In this document: one piece after another, positions 16,401 to 24,423 of the stretch
How positions within the stretch are numbered: the stretch's first letter is position 1
How the letters are laid out: every line of letters begins with the position of its first letter
From: Paenarthrobacter ilicis
Lineage (GTDB): Bacteria; Actinomycetota; Actinomycetes; Actinomycetales; Micrococcaceae
Length of the DNA stretch: 64,000 nucleotides
Assembly (NCBI RefSeq): GCF_016907545.1
Contig: NZ_JAFBCD010000001.1
Coordinates: 248,001 to 312,000, forward strand
Reading direction: 5' to 3'
Notes under the pieces: generated by a model
Databases searched by the model: none
Seen by the model: only the letters and a program-made list of their open reading frames with translations
What the model was told of the DNA's origin: nothing
Made by a program: the position numbers and the translations under genes

Positions 16401-17602
16401 GTCACAACCGCTCTGCTGTCGACCTGCTTTCGGCCGCTGATCCTGCGCTCATGATCACCGAGGAGGAGCTGAACCGCAGTCGCCAGCGGTCGATGTCGTT
16501 CATCAATTCGGAGGCCACTCACATCGCCGTCGGTGGATCCATCCACGACTTCCACCGGATGCCTACCAAACGCCGCTGGGGGCGTTTCGCAGTCGCCGGG
16601 CTTGCCGCAGCGGCAGTCGCAGCGAGTGTACTGGTCGGCTCGACTCTGGCGTCGCGTCCGGACGACACCGCTGCGGTTCCGACCAGCGAAGCAGTCACCC
16701 CGACGGCGACACCCACCGGTTCTGGAGAATCTTCCCTGGCGGGGGCCACTGTTACCGATTCTTTTGGCAACGTCGATTACTACACCACAGTCCCCGGTGA
16801 CACGACAGCGGCGGTGGCCGCATACTTCCGCATCAACGAAAAGAAACTCGCTGAGTTCAATGGGATCCAACCGGGCAGCACGTTGGTGCCCAACACTACG
16901 CTTCGACTAATCCCTGCCCCGGGTCCGCTCACCGGGGCAAAAGGGACGGCTGCCCTGGATGCGAACGGCATACCCACTAGTTACACAATCGAGCCCGGTG
17001 ACACCCTTGCCGGGATCACTTACCGGTTTGGAATCACGCAAGAACAATTGGCCGAGGCAAACAAGGTCGCATTCACCTACGAGAAGGGCAACGTCTTCTT
17101 TATCCGGGCCGGGAACCACATCCAGCTCCAGAAAAACCCTGTGGATAGCAGATCCGGCCAAGGAACGAGCATCAAGAATTCATTCGGCCAAACCATTTTC
17201 TACACCACGGTCGACGGTGACTCTTTCGATAGCCTTGGCTATAAATTCCGGTGCACCACGGACCAGTTGCTCCGGTGGAATCCGACCTTGACCGATGGTC
17301 GGCCCATCCCCGCGGGGACCAAGGTCAGGCTCATGCCCGGCGAAGTCACCATCGATGGCGCCCATGGCACTTTCACCATCGACGCCGACGGGATTCCCTT
17401 GACCTACACCACTGCGCCCGGGGACACAGAGCGCCAGATCGCTTTCCGCTTCGGAGTGCCTGAGATCGCGGATCTATCATCGGCGAACCGCCCGCTGACC
17501 GGCACCGGCCGCGTCTGGTACGCCTTCTCAGACCTGTCAGCCGGGGAACTGGTCCCCGGCCAGACAATCAGCCTCAACCTGACCAAACCAATCCACGAAT
17601 GA
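16397..17602 (+). CDS. Single-span membrane protein with four extracellular LysM-like domains, partner of the ECF sigma factor
   Basis: 401 residues. The N-terminal ~58 residues are cytoplasmic and charged. One membrane helix follows (AVAGLAAAAVAASVLVGS, ~65-85), then a Thr/Pro linker. Four LysM-type repeats come after it, each with a YTTxPGDT or YTIEPGDT start and a following L..N or L..AN element, at about 128-175, 195-250, 265-315 and 330-395. LysM domains bind peptidoglycan. A wall-binding sensor that controls the upstream sigma factor through its N terminus is the simplest reading, though no classical anti-sigma motif is visible. Confidence 0.75.
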   Translation: MSHNRSAVDLLSAADPALMITEEELNRSRQRSMSFINSEATHIAVGGSIHDFHRMPTKRRWGRFAVAGLAAAAVAASVLVGSTLASRPDDTAAVPTSEAVTPTATPTGSGESSLAGATVTDSFGNVDYYTTVPGDTTAAVAAYFRINEKKLAEFNGIQPGSTLVPNTTLRLIPAPGPLTGAKGTAALDANGIPTSYTIEPGDTLAGITYRFGITQEQLAEANKVAFTYEKGNVFFIRAGNHIQLQKNPVDSRSGQGTSIKNSFGQTIFYTTVDGDSFDSLGYKFRCTTDQLLRWNPTLTDGRPIPAGTKVRLMPGEVTIDGAHGTFTIDADGIPLTYTTAPGDTERQIAFRFGVPEIADLSSANRPLTGTGRVWYAFSDLSAGELVPGQTISLNLTKPIHE

Positions 17603-17719
17603 TTCTTGGAGAGTCTCGCCGCGCCACGATGGATGGGGTTCATCTACCCCTTCGTCTCCGAGCTTTCCGGTGAGGGTACGACAAAACGGACGCGGTGCAT
17701 CGCTCTGATAGACGATCCG

Positions 17720-17889
17720 GTGTCTTGTAAACCAAAAGCTTTTCAAGACACAGGCGTCGCGGCTTGAAGGGTCAAAGCAATCGCTGTCGTGCCGGGCCGC
17801 CCTGTGTCTCGGAAAGATGTCTCATCGTGAATCGTCTCAAGTGGGTGCTGACTAGGGGTTTCTGAGGCTCAATGGCTGAGTGAGACATC
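17720..17889. promoter_or_regulatory. Inverted repeats before the recombinase gene, possible resolution (res) site
   Basis: GTGTCTTG (17720-17727) and CAAGACAC (17744-17751) form an inverted repeat spanning about 30 bases, the size of a serine-resolvase dimer site. GATGTCTCA (17816-17824) and TGAGACATC (17881-17889) form a second, wider pair. The layout directly upstream of a serine recombinase gene fits a res site; function is not shown. Confidence 0.4.
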
Positions 17890-18220
17890 TCGGGTATACG
17901 CGTGTGAGTACGTCGGGCCAGGACGCGAAGTTGCAGCTCGATGCACTGGTCGACGCCGGGGTGCAGAAGCGTGACGTGTTCGCCGACGTAACCTCCGGAA
18001 GCAAGGTAGCTATTGAGCGGCCCGGGATGAAGAAGCTTCTTGCGTATGTGGAGCCGGGCGATACCGTCGTGGTCTGGCGGGTGGACAGGCTCGGCCGGTC
18101 CTTGATTGACGTTTTGAACACGGTGAACCTGCTGCGGGAACGCGGCGTGCAGCTGAGGTCCATCTCGGATGGAATTGACCCCGCAACAACGTCGGGCCGT
18201 CTGATGCTGAACATGCTCGG
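17880..18220 (+). pseudogene. Serine recombinase (resolvase) truncated by an IS3-family element
   Basis: Starts GTG 17880 (MRHLGYTRVSTSGQDAKLQL) with catalytic Ser in RVSTSGQ, then DVTSGSKVAIERPGMKKLL, VWRVDRLGRSLID and SGRLMLNML. The reading frame enters the insertion sequence at 18221 and stops within a few codons. The C-terminal helix-turn-helix half is not found on the far side of the element, so it was deleted rather than merely displaced. Confidence 0.85.
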
Positions 18221-18276
18221 GGACTGCCCCCGGTTTTGTTGACTCCTTGACCTAGCGAGCTTGTGCTCGTGGAAGG

Positions 18277-18567
18277 ATGTTGACCATGCCCACGGCTTAT
18301 GGGGCGGAGTTCCGCCAGGATGTTATTGATGTGGCCCGCAAGGGCGAGGCGCCGCTGGCGCAGATAGCGAAGGATTTCGGGCTTTCGGTCACGACGCTCA
18401 AGCGCTGGATTGCCATCGCCGACCGTAAGGAATCCGGGGCCGGCCCGGCGGCGACGGAGTCGGCCGAAATGCGGGAGCTGAAGAAGCGGAACCGCCTGTT
18501 GGAGCAGGAGAACGAGATTCTGCGCCGGGCCGCGGCCTATCTGGCCAGGGACATAAACCCAAAATGA
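18277..18567 (+). CDS. IS3-family transposase OrfA
   Basis: 96 residues. The N-terminal helix-turn-helix (EFRQDVIDVARKG, then LAQIAKDFGLSVTTLKRWI) recognises the element ends. A leucine-zipper-like helix follows (ELKKRNRLLEQENEILRRAA). It overlaps orfB by four bases. Expression of an OrfAB fusion by frameshifting is usual in the family, but here orfB has its own ATG at the overlap. Confidence 0.9.
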   Translation: MLTMPTAYGAEFRQDVIDVARKGEAPLAQIAKDFGLSVTTLKRWIAIADRKESGAGPAATESAEMRELKKRNRLLEQENEILRRAAAYLARDINPK

Positions 18568-19430
18568 TCTACCCGCTGGTCACGGATCTTGCCGCCGACG
18601 GTGTTCCCGTGGCGGTGACCTGCAGGGTGTTGGGATTCAGCAAGCAAGGCTATTACCGGTGGAAGGCGAACCCGGTGACCGAACGGGACTGGATCGATGC
18701 GCACCTCGTCAACGCCGCCCGGGACATTCACGCCGAGGATCCTGCGTTCGGGTACCGGTTCATCGCCGATGAGCTCCCGGAGAAGGGCATCGAGGCGGGT
18801 GAGAACAGGGTCCAGCGCCTGTGCAGGGACCACGGCATCTGGTCAGTGTTCTCGAAGAAGCGGGGCCTGAACCGGAAGCCGGGGCCACCGGTCCACGACG
18901 ACCTGGTGGAGCGGGACTTCACCGCCGCCGCCCCCAACGAGCTGTGGCTGACGGACATCACCGAACACCCCACTGCCGAGGGGAAGCTTTACCTCTGCGC
19001 GGTGAAGGACGTCTACTCCGGAAGGATCGTCGGCTACTCGATGGACTCGCGGATGAAGTCCTCGCTTGCCGTCGCCGCCTTGGAGAACGCGGTGCGGGCG
19101 CGCCGCCCGGCAGGGACAGTGGTGCACTCGGATCGAGGGCCCCAGTTCCGGTCCCGTCGATTCGTCGAATCACTCCGGCACAACGGGCTCACCGGATCGA
19201 TGGGCAGGGTCGGGGCGTGCGCGGACAATGCCGCGATGGAATCGTTCTTCTCGCTGCTGCAGAAGAACGTACTGGACCGTCAGCGGTGGCTCACCAGGCA
19301 GGACCTCCGGCTGGCCATCACGACTTGGATCGAAAGGACCTACCACCGCCGGCGACGGCAAAGACGGCTAGGAAAACTCACGCCCATCGAATATGAAACA
19401 ATCAACCGGACCGCGCTCACTGCGGCCTAA
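18564..19430 (+). CDS. IS3-family transposase OrfB (DDE integrase domain)
   Basis: 288 residues. The HTH_21 region comes first (CRVLGFSKQGYYRWKANPV), then the rve-type integrase core. The DDE residues are visible as the Asp of LWLTDITEH, the Asp of VVHSDRGPQF and the Glu of DNAAMESFFSLLQ. A C-terminal integrase segment (TPIEYE) closes it. All catalytic residues are present, so the enzyme should be active. Confidence 0.92.
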   Translation: MIYPLVTDLAADGVPVAVTCRVLGFSKQGYYRWKANPVTERDWIDAHLVNAARDIHAEDPAFGYRFIADELPEKGIEAGENRVQRLCRDHGIWSVFSKKRGLNRKPGPPVHDDLVERDFTAAAPNELWLTDITEHPTAEGKLYLCAVKDVYSGRIVGYSMDSRMKSSLAVAALENAVRARRPAGTVVHSDRGPQFRSRRFVESLRHNGLTGSMGRVGACADNAAMESFFSLLQKNVLDRQRWLTRQDLRLAITTWIERTYHRRRRQRRLGKLTPIEYETINRTALTAA

Positions 19431-19590
19431 GACCCCGAGTCAACAAAAGCCGGGGCAGTCCCTATCCATATTTTGCTTTCGGAATCCAGTCAATGACGCG
19501 GGATCCCAGACGCCGCGCGCATGACAAGCGCCCTTTTTGAGTTCGTGCTAGCCTCCCTCGTTCAACACAAGATTTGATTTTGGGGGTTTT

Positions 19591-20025
19591 ATGAATAGCT
19601 CAGCGTCGGCAATCGGATCCGGTCGGATGAAAATTACGCGTCCGGTAACGCTGTTGGTAGCAGCGCTTCTCTCGCTGGTCTTTGTGATCATGGCGTCAAC
19701 AGCGGCTCAGGCTTACACCCGCCGCTATCACGCTGATTTCAACTACGCGAACCAAGTTCGTGGCAGTGGTTTCATTGACTACTTGTCGGGCGGGAGAACC
19801 CATGTCGGGTACACGCCGCCCCTGGGGTTCCAGTCCTGATCCTATGGGGGAACGTACAACTATGCCAATGGCAACTCCTACATGACAGGTGGCGCCCAGG
19901 GCGAAGCCTGGTCCAACTACACCCATGATCCGTACCGTTATGGCGAGAGTAAGTGCTGGTGGAACACCTCTTACCCCGAAGCCCGACATAACCCGCAACT
20001 TCTTTGCGAGCAATACATTGGCTAG
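19591..20025 (+). pseudogene. Small secreted protein gene with an in-frame TGA
   Basis: The frame starts MNSSASAIGSGRMKITRP after a GGGGG ribosome site and has a signal peptide (LLVAALLSLVFVIMASTAAQA, then AYTRR). It stops at TGA 19837-19839 after 82 codons. The same frame then stays open for 61 more codons of clearly protein-like, Tyr/Trp/Asn-rich sequence (SYGGTYNYANGNSYMTGG, ESKCWWNTSYPEARHNP, LCEQYIG) to TAG at 20023-20025. A TGG or CGA to TGA change is the likely cause; the product would otherwise be ~144 residues with two Cys. The composition resembles secreted bacteriocins or inhibitors, but no family could be fixed. Confidence 0.6.
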
Positions 20026-20054
20026 TCAGAAATCAGAATTCCCTGGGGGACACA

Positions 20055-20669
20055 ATGAAGTTTTCTAAAACATCTGCCGCACTCTTCACCATTGGAACCG
20101 CTGCGGTTGTCAGCATCGGCGTCGGGGTTTCCCCGGCGCTTGCCGGCGAGCAGCGGAGCATCGCAGGAACAGACCTCGTACCTGTTCTCGCCACCGCGCA
20201 GATCGATGCGGACTTGGCGTCTGCCGACAAATTGGGCAAAGCAATCCTCGCCCATGTGGACAAAGACTCCGTCCGGGTAATAGCGGTTGATGACAAGGCA
20301 ATATATTCATCTGCTCTGGATCACTCTGGCCGTGAAGTTTGCCTCATCGTCCAAACAAACACCGCGAACAATGCGAGCACAGCATCGTGCATCGCCGTTG
20401 AAAAGTTTGTGCACAGCGGTCTGACGACCATGGCATCGGGCGAGGACCCTGATTCGAAAGTCGTTGCTCATCTTGTGCCGGCAGACGTTGATACCAGCGC
20501 CCTGATGCCTGTAACTGCAAAACGCTCAGCCGCGACGCCCAACCAGTCGCGCTCAGAGGGAACAGGGCAGCTTGTTCTCCAGCGCCCCAATGACGGACTC
20601 CCGGCTGTCAGCGTCCTTCCCGTCGAAGGCAAAGAGGACACTTTCACGCTCGTGAAGTTCCCGGAATAG
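20055..20669 (+). CDS. Secreted protein of unknown function
   Basis: 204 residues from ATG 20055, placed after a CTGGGGGA ribosome site. The signal peptide is KTSAALFTIGTAAVVSIGVG with cleavage near PALAG. The mature part is ~175 residues with two Cys (REVCLIV and ASCIAVEKF) that could form a disulfide. It follows the small secreted protein by 29 bases and precedes a membrane protein by seven, so the three form one operon. An accessory or immunity role for the first gene's product is possible. Confidence 0.6.
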   Translation: MKFSKTSAALFTIGTAAVVSIGVGVSPALAGEQRSIAGTDLVPVLATAQIDADLASADKLGKAILAHVDKDSVRVIAVDDKAIYSSALDHSGREVCLIVQTNTANNASTASCIAVEKFVHSGLTTMASGEDPDSKVVAHLVPADVDTSALMPVTAKRSAATPNQSRSEGTGQLVLQRPNDGLPAVSVLPVEGKEDTFTLVKFPE

Positions 20670-20676
20670 GAATCAA

Positions 20677-21147
20677 ATGGCTCTCCGAACACTACTATCC
20701 AGCCTCACCAGCCTGGCCGCCCTCACCATCGTTGGGTACGTCGGCATATTCATCGAAGCCAGCCGAGGGGGCTTCATCGTTGACCTTCTAGGTAGACCAA
20801 CGGCCGGCGTACCACCGCGTTTCCCATGGGAGCTCCAATTTGTCATCGTAGCTATCAGCTTCACAGCCGTCCTCTTGATACGCCAGATCCTCAGTGGCCT
20901 CACCGGGCTCGGCAGAGTCATCGCCACCCTCGTTCCTGCTGCGCTTCTGATCGTGTCCTATGCCATCGGAGCGACGGCCGAAGGCGGCGAAGCCCTGGTG
21001 GGCAACGTTCTGCTCAGAAGCTACATCGGTGGCTCACAATCGCAGATGGTGCTCCTCGCAGTAGGGGCGCTCTTGGTAGCGTCTCTGAGCTCCACGAAAC
21101 GAGTAACGCCAACGTCTGAGAAGACATTGGTCTCCTCTCCGGAATGA
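20677..21147 (+). CDS. Four-span membrane protein, third gene of the secreted-protein operon
   Basis: 156 residues. Hydrophobic segments at about 8-28 (LTSLAALTIVGYVGIFIEA), 51-70 (QFVIVAISFTAVLLI), 78-100 (VIATLVPAALLIVSYAIGA) and 122-142 (MVLLAVGALLVASLSS). The start is seven bases after the upstream stop, with TAGGA as ribosome site. A strong terminator follows 36 bases after the stop. No family recognised; a membrane immunity or export partner is conceivable. Confidence 0.55.
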   Translation: MALRTLLSSLTSLAALTIVGYVGIFIEASRGGFIVDLLGRPTAGVPPRFPWELQFVIVAISFTAVLLIRQILSGLTGLGRVIATLVPAALLIVSYAIGATAEGGEALVGNVLLRSYIGGSQSQMVLLAVGALLVASLSSTKRVTPTSEKTLVSSPE

Positions 21148-21183
21148 TCATCCGGCGCAGGTAGAACCAAAGCGTTTGGGTCA

Positions 21184-21227
21184 AAAGAGAGAGCCCGTAC
21201 CCCTTTCGGGGTACGGGCTTTCTCTTT
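21184..21227 (+). terminator. Strong intrinsic terminator of the secreted-protein operon
   Basis: Two 20-base arms (21184-21203 and 21208-21227) pair with one mismatch around the loop TTTC. The stem core is GCCCGTACCCC / GGGGTACGGGC, flanked by A-rich and T-rich outer arms that give a T-tract on either strand. Confidence 0.9.
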
Positions 21228-21617
21228 TCGATTCAGGGGCCGGGGAGGAACCGAAGGCGAGGGTAACGGCTGGCAATCCGGCTCAATGCCGGCCCCGGAC
21301 TGCAGCTGCATACGGAAGGAAAGCAGGACGCCGGGAGGTTACTACAGGCCACGCGAAGGTCAAGAAGTCACATGAGCTGAAAGCTAGCGACCTTAAGCCA
21401 TCGGAGATTGGGCATCGGAAAGATCATCGGTTCCAGTCGTGGATCGTATACCGGTATCTGAGCATGTACTTTCGAGGCCAAAGGGCAGACCTCCGGGCCC
21501 AACTTCATTCAAGAAGGGCTTTGCGTCCCTCCTCGGTGAGGTGTGAGACGAATGCCGAGCAGGCCACGAGTGCATACTTGGCAAGAGCCTTGTCGGCTTT
21601 CCAGACATAATGGCTTG
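21228..21617. other. Stretch without a supported gene
   Basis: About 390 bases between the terminator and the next membrane-anchored protein gene. Long frames here lack starts with ribosome sites and have a composition unlike real genes. I see no RNA gene or repeat. Confidence 0.35.
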
Positions 21618-22121
21618 ATGGGGTATTCAGAAGTTGTAGCCACAGCAGCTTTTCTACTGGCACTCTTTGTAGCTTGGCGGACGTGGCGCTGGGATAGAGC
21701 GGTCATCACGGTCTCGGGCACGCAATGGCTGGGTGGTCTTGGAACGGCCGAAACCGACAAAACTTCCTTTAGCGTTGAGGTCTCCAACACGGGCAATCAT
21801 GCCACTCAGATTTTGTCTGCTTTTTGGCAGATCGATGGCAGCAACCCATCTGTTCGGACGATACCGGCCTCTCACGGAGGAGGAGGTGTGGAGGCGCTTT
21901 TCGAGCCCCCTAGTTCAGCAAAGGAACCAGAACTGCCCTTTGTTCTCGACCGAAACCGGCGAGAGGCCTGGGACTTCGAGATGCGCCTGGAGGGTCTGGG
22001 GGACTACGAAGCCATCACTAGGATCCGTCCAGCGGTTGAGTACATTTCGCGGAAGCGAAAGCACTTGGCGTATGGGCCGTGGCAAAAGCCCAAACTGCTT
22101 CAGGACGGCAGAATTCAGTAA
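21618..22121 (+). CDS. Membrane-anchored protein of unknown function
   Basis: 167 residues from ATG 21618. A single N-terminal membrane helix (VVATAAFLLALFVAWRTW) is followed by a ~140-residue beta-rich soluble domain (DKTSFSVEVSNTGNHATQIL, DFEMRLEGLGDYEAITR). The pattern of an N-terminal helix plus a small beta domain with a conserved NTGN/NxG turn occurs in many uncharacterised actinobacterial proteins of accessory regions. No specific role can be given. Confidence 0.55.
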   Translation: MGYSEVVATAAFLLALFVAWRTWRWDRAVITVSGTQWLGGLGTAETDKTSFSVEVSNTGNHATQILSAFWQIDGSNPSVRTIPASHGGGGVEALFEPPSSAKEPELPFVLDRNRREAWDFEMRLEGLGDYEAITRIRPAVEYISRKRKHLAYGPWQKPKLLQDGRIQ

Positions 22122-22219
22122 TCCTCAACTTCGCCGTCGACACTCATCCGATCTGAGCACTCTTTGTCTACTGATGTGAACAGCTGCTTAGCCAGGTAAT
22201 GAAGGCGTCGGCAAGTAGA

Positions 22220-22675
22220 TCAGGTTTGATCGCCCGCGGCTGGCTTAGCGGAAACCATGTCGAAAAAGGTGGCGGCTTGCGCTTCGGTCAGGTACTGGAA
22301 GCTCTGTGGCGGGCGAACCGTTTCTCCGAGCTTCGTAAGAGGTTGGGGTTCATCGAATTTTTTGGCAGAGCCGACGACAATCCCTGTTCTCAGTTTTTTG
22401 TGTGTGTAGTAGTCAAAGAACCGGTCCTTGGAGATGCCCCCTACATTCCTGAATTGATTCCAGAGGTCCCTGGGAGAGGTGGTTGATTGTCTTGAGACTT
22501 CAAACCATCCCAGCAGAGACCCCACCGGTAGGGTGGCATAAATCAGAACGTGGCTGACGTCGGCTGCCACAGGCCGTTTCCGGAATTCGACGGACTTGTC
22601 TCCGGATAGGATCGCGTCTGCGAACTCGGGACGGATCGACATCAGGGCTACGCGTCCTGCAGTGATTTCGCCCAT
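22220..22675 (-). CDS. ASCH-domain protein (PUA-like fold)
   Basis: 151 residues. ALMSIRPEFADAILSGDKSV, then EFRKRP, is the ASCH signature (GxKxxExR on the predicted ligand-binding loop). It is followed by VLIYATLPVGSLLGWFEV and by VGGISKDRFFDYY. ASCH domains are PUA-like and are predicted to bind RNA or modified bases. The start overlaps the end of the upstream GNAT-PUA gene by 28 bases, so the two are co-expressed. Together with the PIN gene this makes a three-part module. Whether it acts in RNA control, as toxin-antitoxin or in phage defence is unknown. Confidence 0.75.
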   Translation of the reverse strand: MGEITAGRVALMSIRPEFADAILSGDKSVEFRKRPVAADVSHVLIYATLPVGSLLGWFEVSRQSTTSPRDLWNQFRNVGGISKDRFFDYYTHKKLRTGIVVGSAKKFDEPQPLTKLGETVRPPQSFQYLTEAQAATFFDMVSAKPAAGDQT

Positions 22676-23583
22676 TGCAATCCATCCTCGGTCTTGATCT
22701 GTGCAATTGATTGAGGGGAGTCCGAAAAGACGTTCAGCATTCGAAGTTCTTCGCGGCCGACAGCCTTGTCAAGGACCTGGTCGAGTCGAAACTTGATAGC
22801 TAACAGACCTTTGGAGCTCATCTCTTTTAGTTCTTCCGCGGTGTACACGGTTCGTGCACCAGCGAAGCTGAGGACTTCGGAAAGCTCCGCAGTCCTAAGC
22901 GTCTGCTCGACGACGCCAACGGCTTGGACAGCTTGCCTTTCGTGAGTCCTCAGGAAGAAGAGCGTATCGCCTGGCCTCAGCGTCTTAATGGGGGAATGAC
23001 AGATGTAGACCTTACGGACTGCGTTACCGTACGTCGAATCGAACAGTGATAGTTGGGGCTCGGAGGCTGGGAACAGCATGCTGTGATATTCGGGGATGAT
23101 CGGCACCACGAAGGCTCTGTCCACCAGCCTGCGGCCTGGACCGTATCGACGGTTGTATTCCAAAGGATCAGTTGGAGGCTCAGCCTCTACCCCAGGGTTG
23201 AGTATTTTCACTAAGACAAGGTCCTCTGACGGAGCAGCCTTGCGTCCTGAGTCGAAGAAACCAAACTCTCTAAGAAGCGCCAGAAGCGGCTCCTGTTTCT
23301 CGGAGGACTCAATGAAACATCGGTCGAACGAACCAGCACGGGCGTATGCGATAACTGCCTCCAGCATCGTCTCTCCCAGCTTCCTGCCTTGGCTGGCATC
23401 TGCAATCTTGAATGTGCAAATTTTGAGGCTATTGCTGGGCAGGCCCTCGTCCTCCGGCACCTGTGGTGCCAGCACAGCAATGCCCCTGACGTCAGAGCCA
23501 CTACCGATAACCAGGCACTTTCTCCGCTGGGCCACCACCTTGTCCTGCCACCACTGGTCGAAATTGGGGTAGTCCTCTCCCAA
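22648..23583 (-). CDS. GNAT N-acetyltransferase joined to a C-terminal PUA/EVE-like domain
   Basis: 311 residues from TTG 23583. Residues ~1-115 form a GNAT fold: a YPNFDQWWQDK opening, the core strand NSLKICTFKIADASQGRKLG with the acetyl-CoA loop, and ALLREFGFFDSG. Residues ~150-300 look like an EVE/ASCH-type PUA domain (YHSMLFPASEPQLSLF, KTLRPGDTLFFLR, VGVVEQTLR). The frame upstream is open (SVDDVAPHTIDPHQGFFESL) back to the TAA that ends the PIN gene, with no other standard start. The ancestral gene was therefore probably a single PIN-GNAT-PUA chain cut by one stop codon. If the separate part is still made, it must start at TTG 23583 or by coupling. Confidence 0.7.
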   Translation of the reverse strand: MGEDYPNFDQWWQDKVVAQRRKCLVIGSGSDVRGIAVLAPQVPEDEGLPSNSLKICTFKIADASQGRKLGETMLEAVIAYARAGSFDRCFIESSEKQEPLLALLREFGFFDSGRKAAPSEDLVLVKILNPGVEAEPPTDPLEYNRRYGPGRRLVDRAFVVPIIPEYHSMLFPASEPQLSLFDSTYGNAVRKVYICHSPIKTLRPGDTLFFLRTHERQAVQAVGVVEQTLRTAELSEVLSFAGARTVYTAEELKEMSSKGLLAIKFRLDQVLDKAVGREELRMLNVFSDSPQSIAQIKTEDGLQWAKSLQDA

Positions 23584-23640
23584 AGATTCGAAAAAGCCTT
23601 GGTGAGGGTCGATGGTGTGGGGCGCAACGTCATCGACACT

Positions 23641-24114
23641 TTAATGAGGGGGGAGGTGCCCCTTCAGCGCCCCTAGTGCATCTTCCAGTGTCATCACACG
23701 TTCTTGAAGCCCGAGCTGGGTTGCGTGTGCGAGAAGGCGCCGATCCTCGGTAACGAGCCACGATGCTGCGTTGCGTTCGAGAGCCAAGAGCAAAGCAGCA
23801 TCCACCCCGTCGTTGCTCCGGGGATCAAGGCTGCGGCTGTAGCCGGCAGATGCCAGGAAATCTTCAGTCAAGGAAAGTCCTTCCAAGAAGGAGTACTTTC
23901 CCAGTTGGTTTTGGCGGCGCTGCCACAACGTCTCATTCTGGATGCGTGCAAAGTCGTATCGCTGGTTTTCGATGATCCAAACCTGCCCGCCGGCTGCGTG
24001 AATCATCCGGTACACGGAAGAGGCCTTGGAATGGTTCACATGGTGGGCATTGCTATCGCCTTCAATGGCCACGACAATGTTGGTGTCCAAAATGACTCGC
24101 AACGTGTCTTCCAC
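23641..24114 (-). CDS. PIN-domain ribonuclease, probably the N-terminal part of a split PIN-GNAT-PUA protein
   Basis: 157 residues from GTG 24114. The PIN fold shows its acidic residues: the Asp of RVILDTNIVVAIEGD, the Asp pair in RSNDGVDAALLLALER and the Glu-Asp of WLVTEDRRLLAHA. These coordinate metal in VapC-type RNases. The chain ends MTLEDALGALKG then HLPPH and TAA, in exactly the frame of the GNAT protein that follows. PIN domains directly fused to GNAT and PUA domains occur in other bacteria, which makes a recent nonsense mutation likely. As a stand-alone protein it would still be a complete PIN domain. Confidence 0.75.
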   Translation of the reverse strand: MEDTLRVILDTNIVVAIEGDSNAHHVNHSKASSVYRMIHAAGGQVWIIENQRYDFARIQNETLWQRRQNQLGKYSFLEGLSLTEDFLASAGYSRSLDPRSNDGVDAALLLALERNAASWLVTEDRRLLAHATQLGLQERVMTLEDALGALKGHLPPH

Positions 24115-24269
24115 AAGTTCGGACTTATTGTCTATCTGTTCCCCATTTCTAAGATGCCAAGTCCCGCCGCCGGACCACGTGCGATAACGGCCTTTTGCAA
24201 GGCTATCCGGTCGGCGAATAGTAACGCCGGAAGCCTCACGCAGGTTTACGAGATCTCTGACAAGCTATG

Positions 24270-24413
24270 TCAGGAAGTGCGGATGGCTATGGCCCGTGAC
24301 CCTTCCGACACCAGGGCTTCGGCCGCGGCTTTGGCGTCCTGGTACGTTTCGGCTTCTGCTTCTACGTGGCTGAGTTGGCCGTTGCTGGCTTCGATGGTCA
24401 GTGTCACTTTCAC
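24270..24413 (-). CDS. Small conserved-looking protein of the umuD operon
   Basis: 47 residues from GTG 24413 (TTG 24419 is an alternative). It reads KVTLTIEASNGQLSHVEAE, then TYQDAKAAAEALVSEGSR and AIAIRTS. The pattern of a KVTLTIE strand, an amphipathic DAKAAAEAL helix and an AIAIRT strand is that of a small alpha/beta domain. It follows the stop of the upstream gene within 15 bases and is too short for most gene callers. Function unknown. Confidence 0.5.
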   Translation of the reverse strand: MKVTLTIEASNGQLSHVEAEAETYQDAKAAAEALVSEGSRAIAIRTS

Positions 24414-24423
24414 GCCCAAAATT

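Larger units (their letters stand above)
18221..19461 (+). mobile_element. Complete IS3-family insertion sequence, 1,241 bp
   Basis: The terminal inverted repeats are 25 bases (18221-18245 and 19437-19461) with 23 matches. Both begin GGACTGCCCC and end TTTTGTTGACTC. The element carries overlapping orfA and orfB with an intact catalytic domain. No target duplication is seen: the three bases outside the ends are CGG and CTA. With the missing recombinase tail, this points to a deletion next to one end after insertion. Confidence 0.92.

Noticed and set aside
19837..19839. Selenocysteine or programmed readthrough at the TGA
   Set aside because: No adjacent hairpin of the bacterial SECIS type was seen, and nothing else suggests recoding; a nonsense mutation is simpler.
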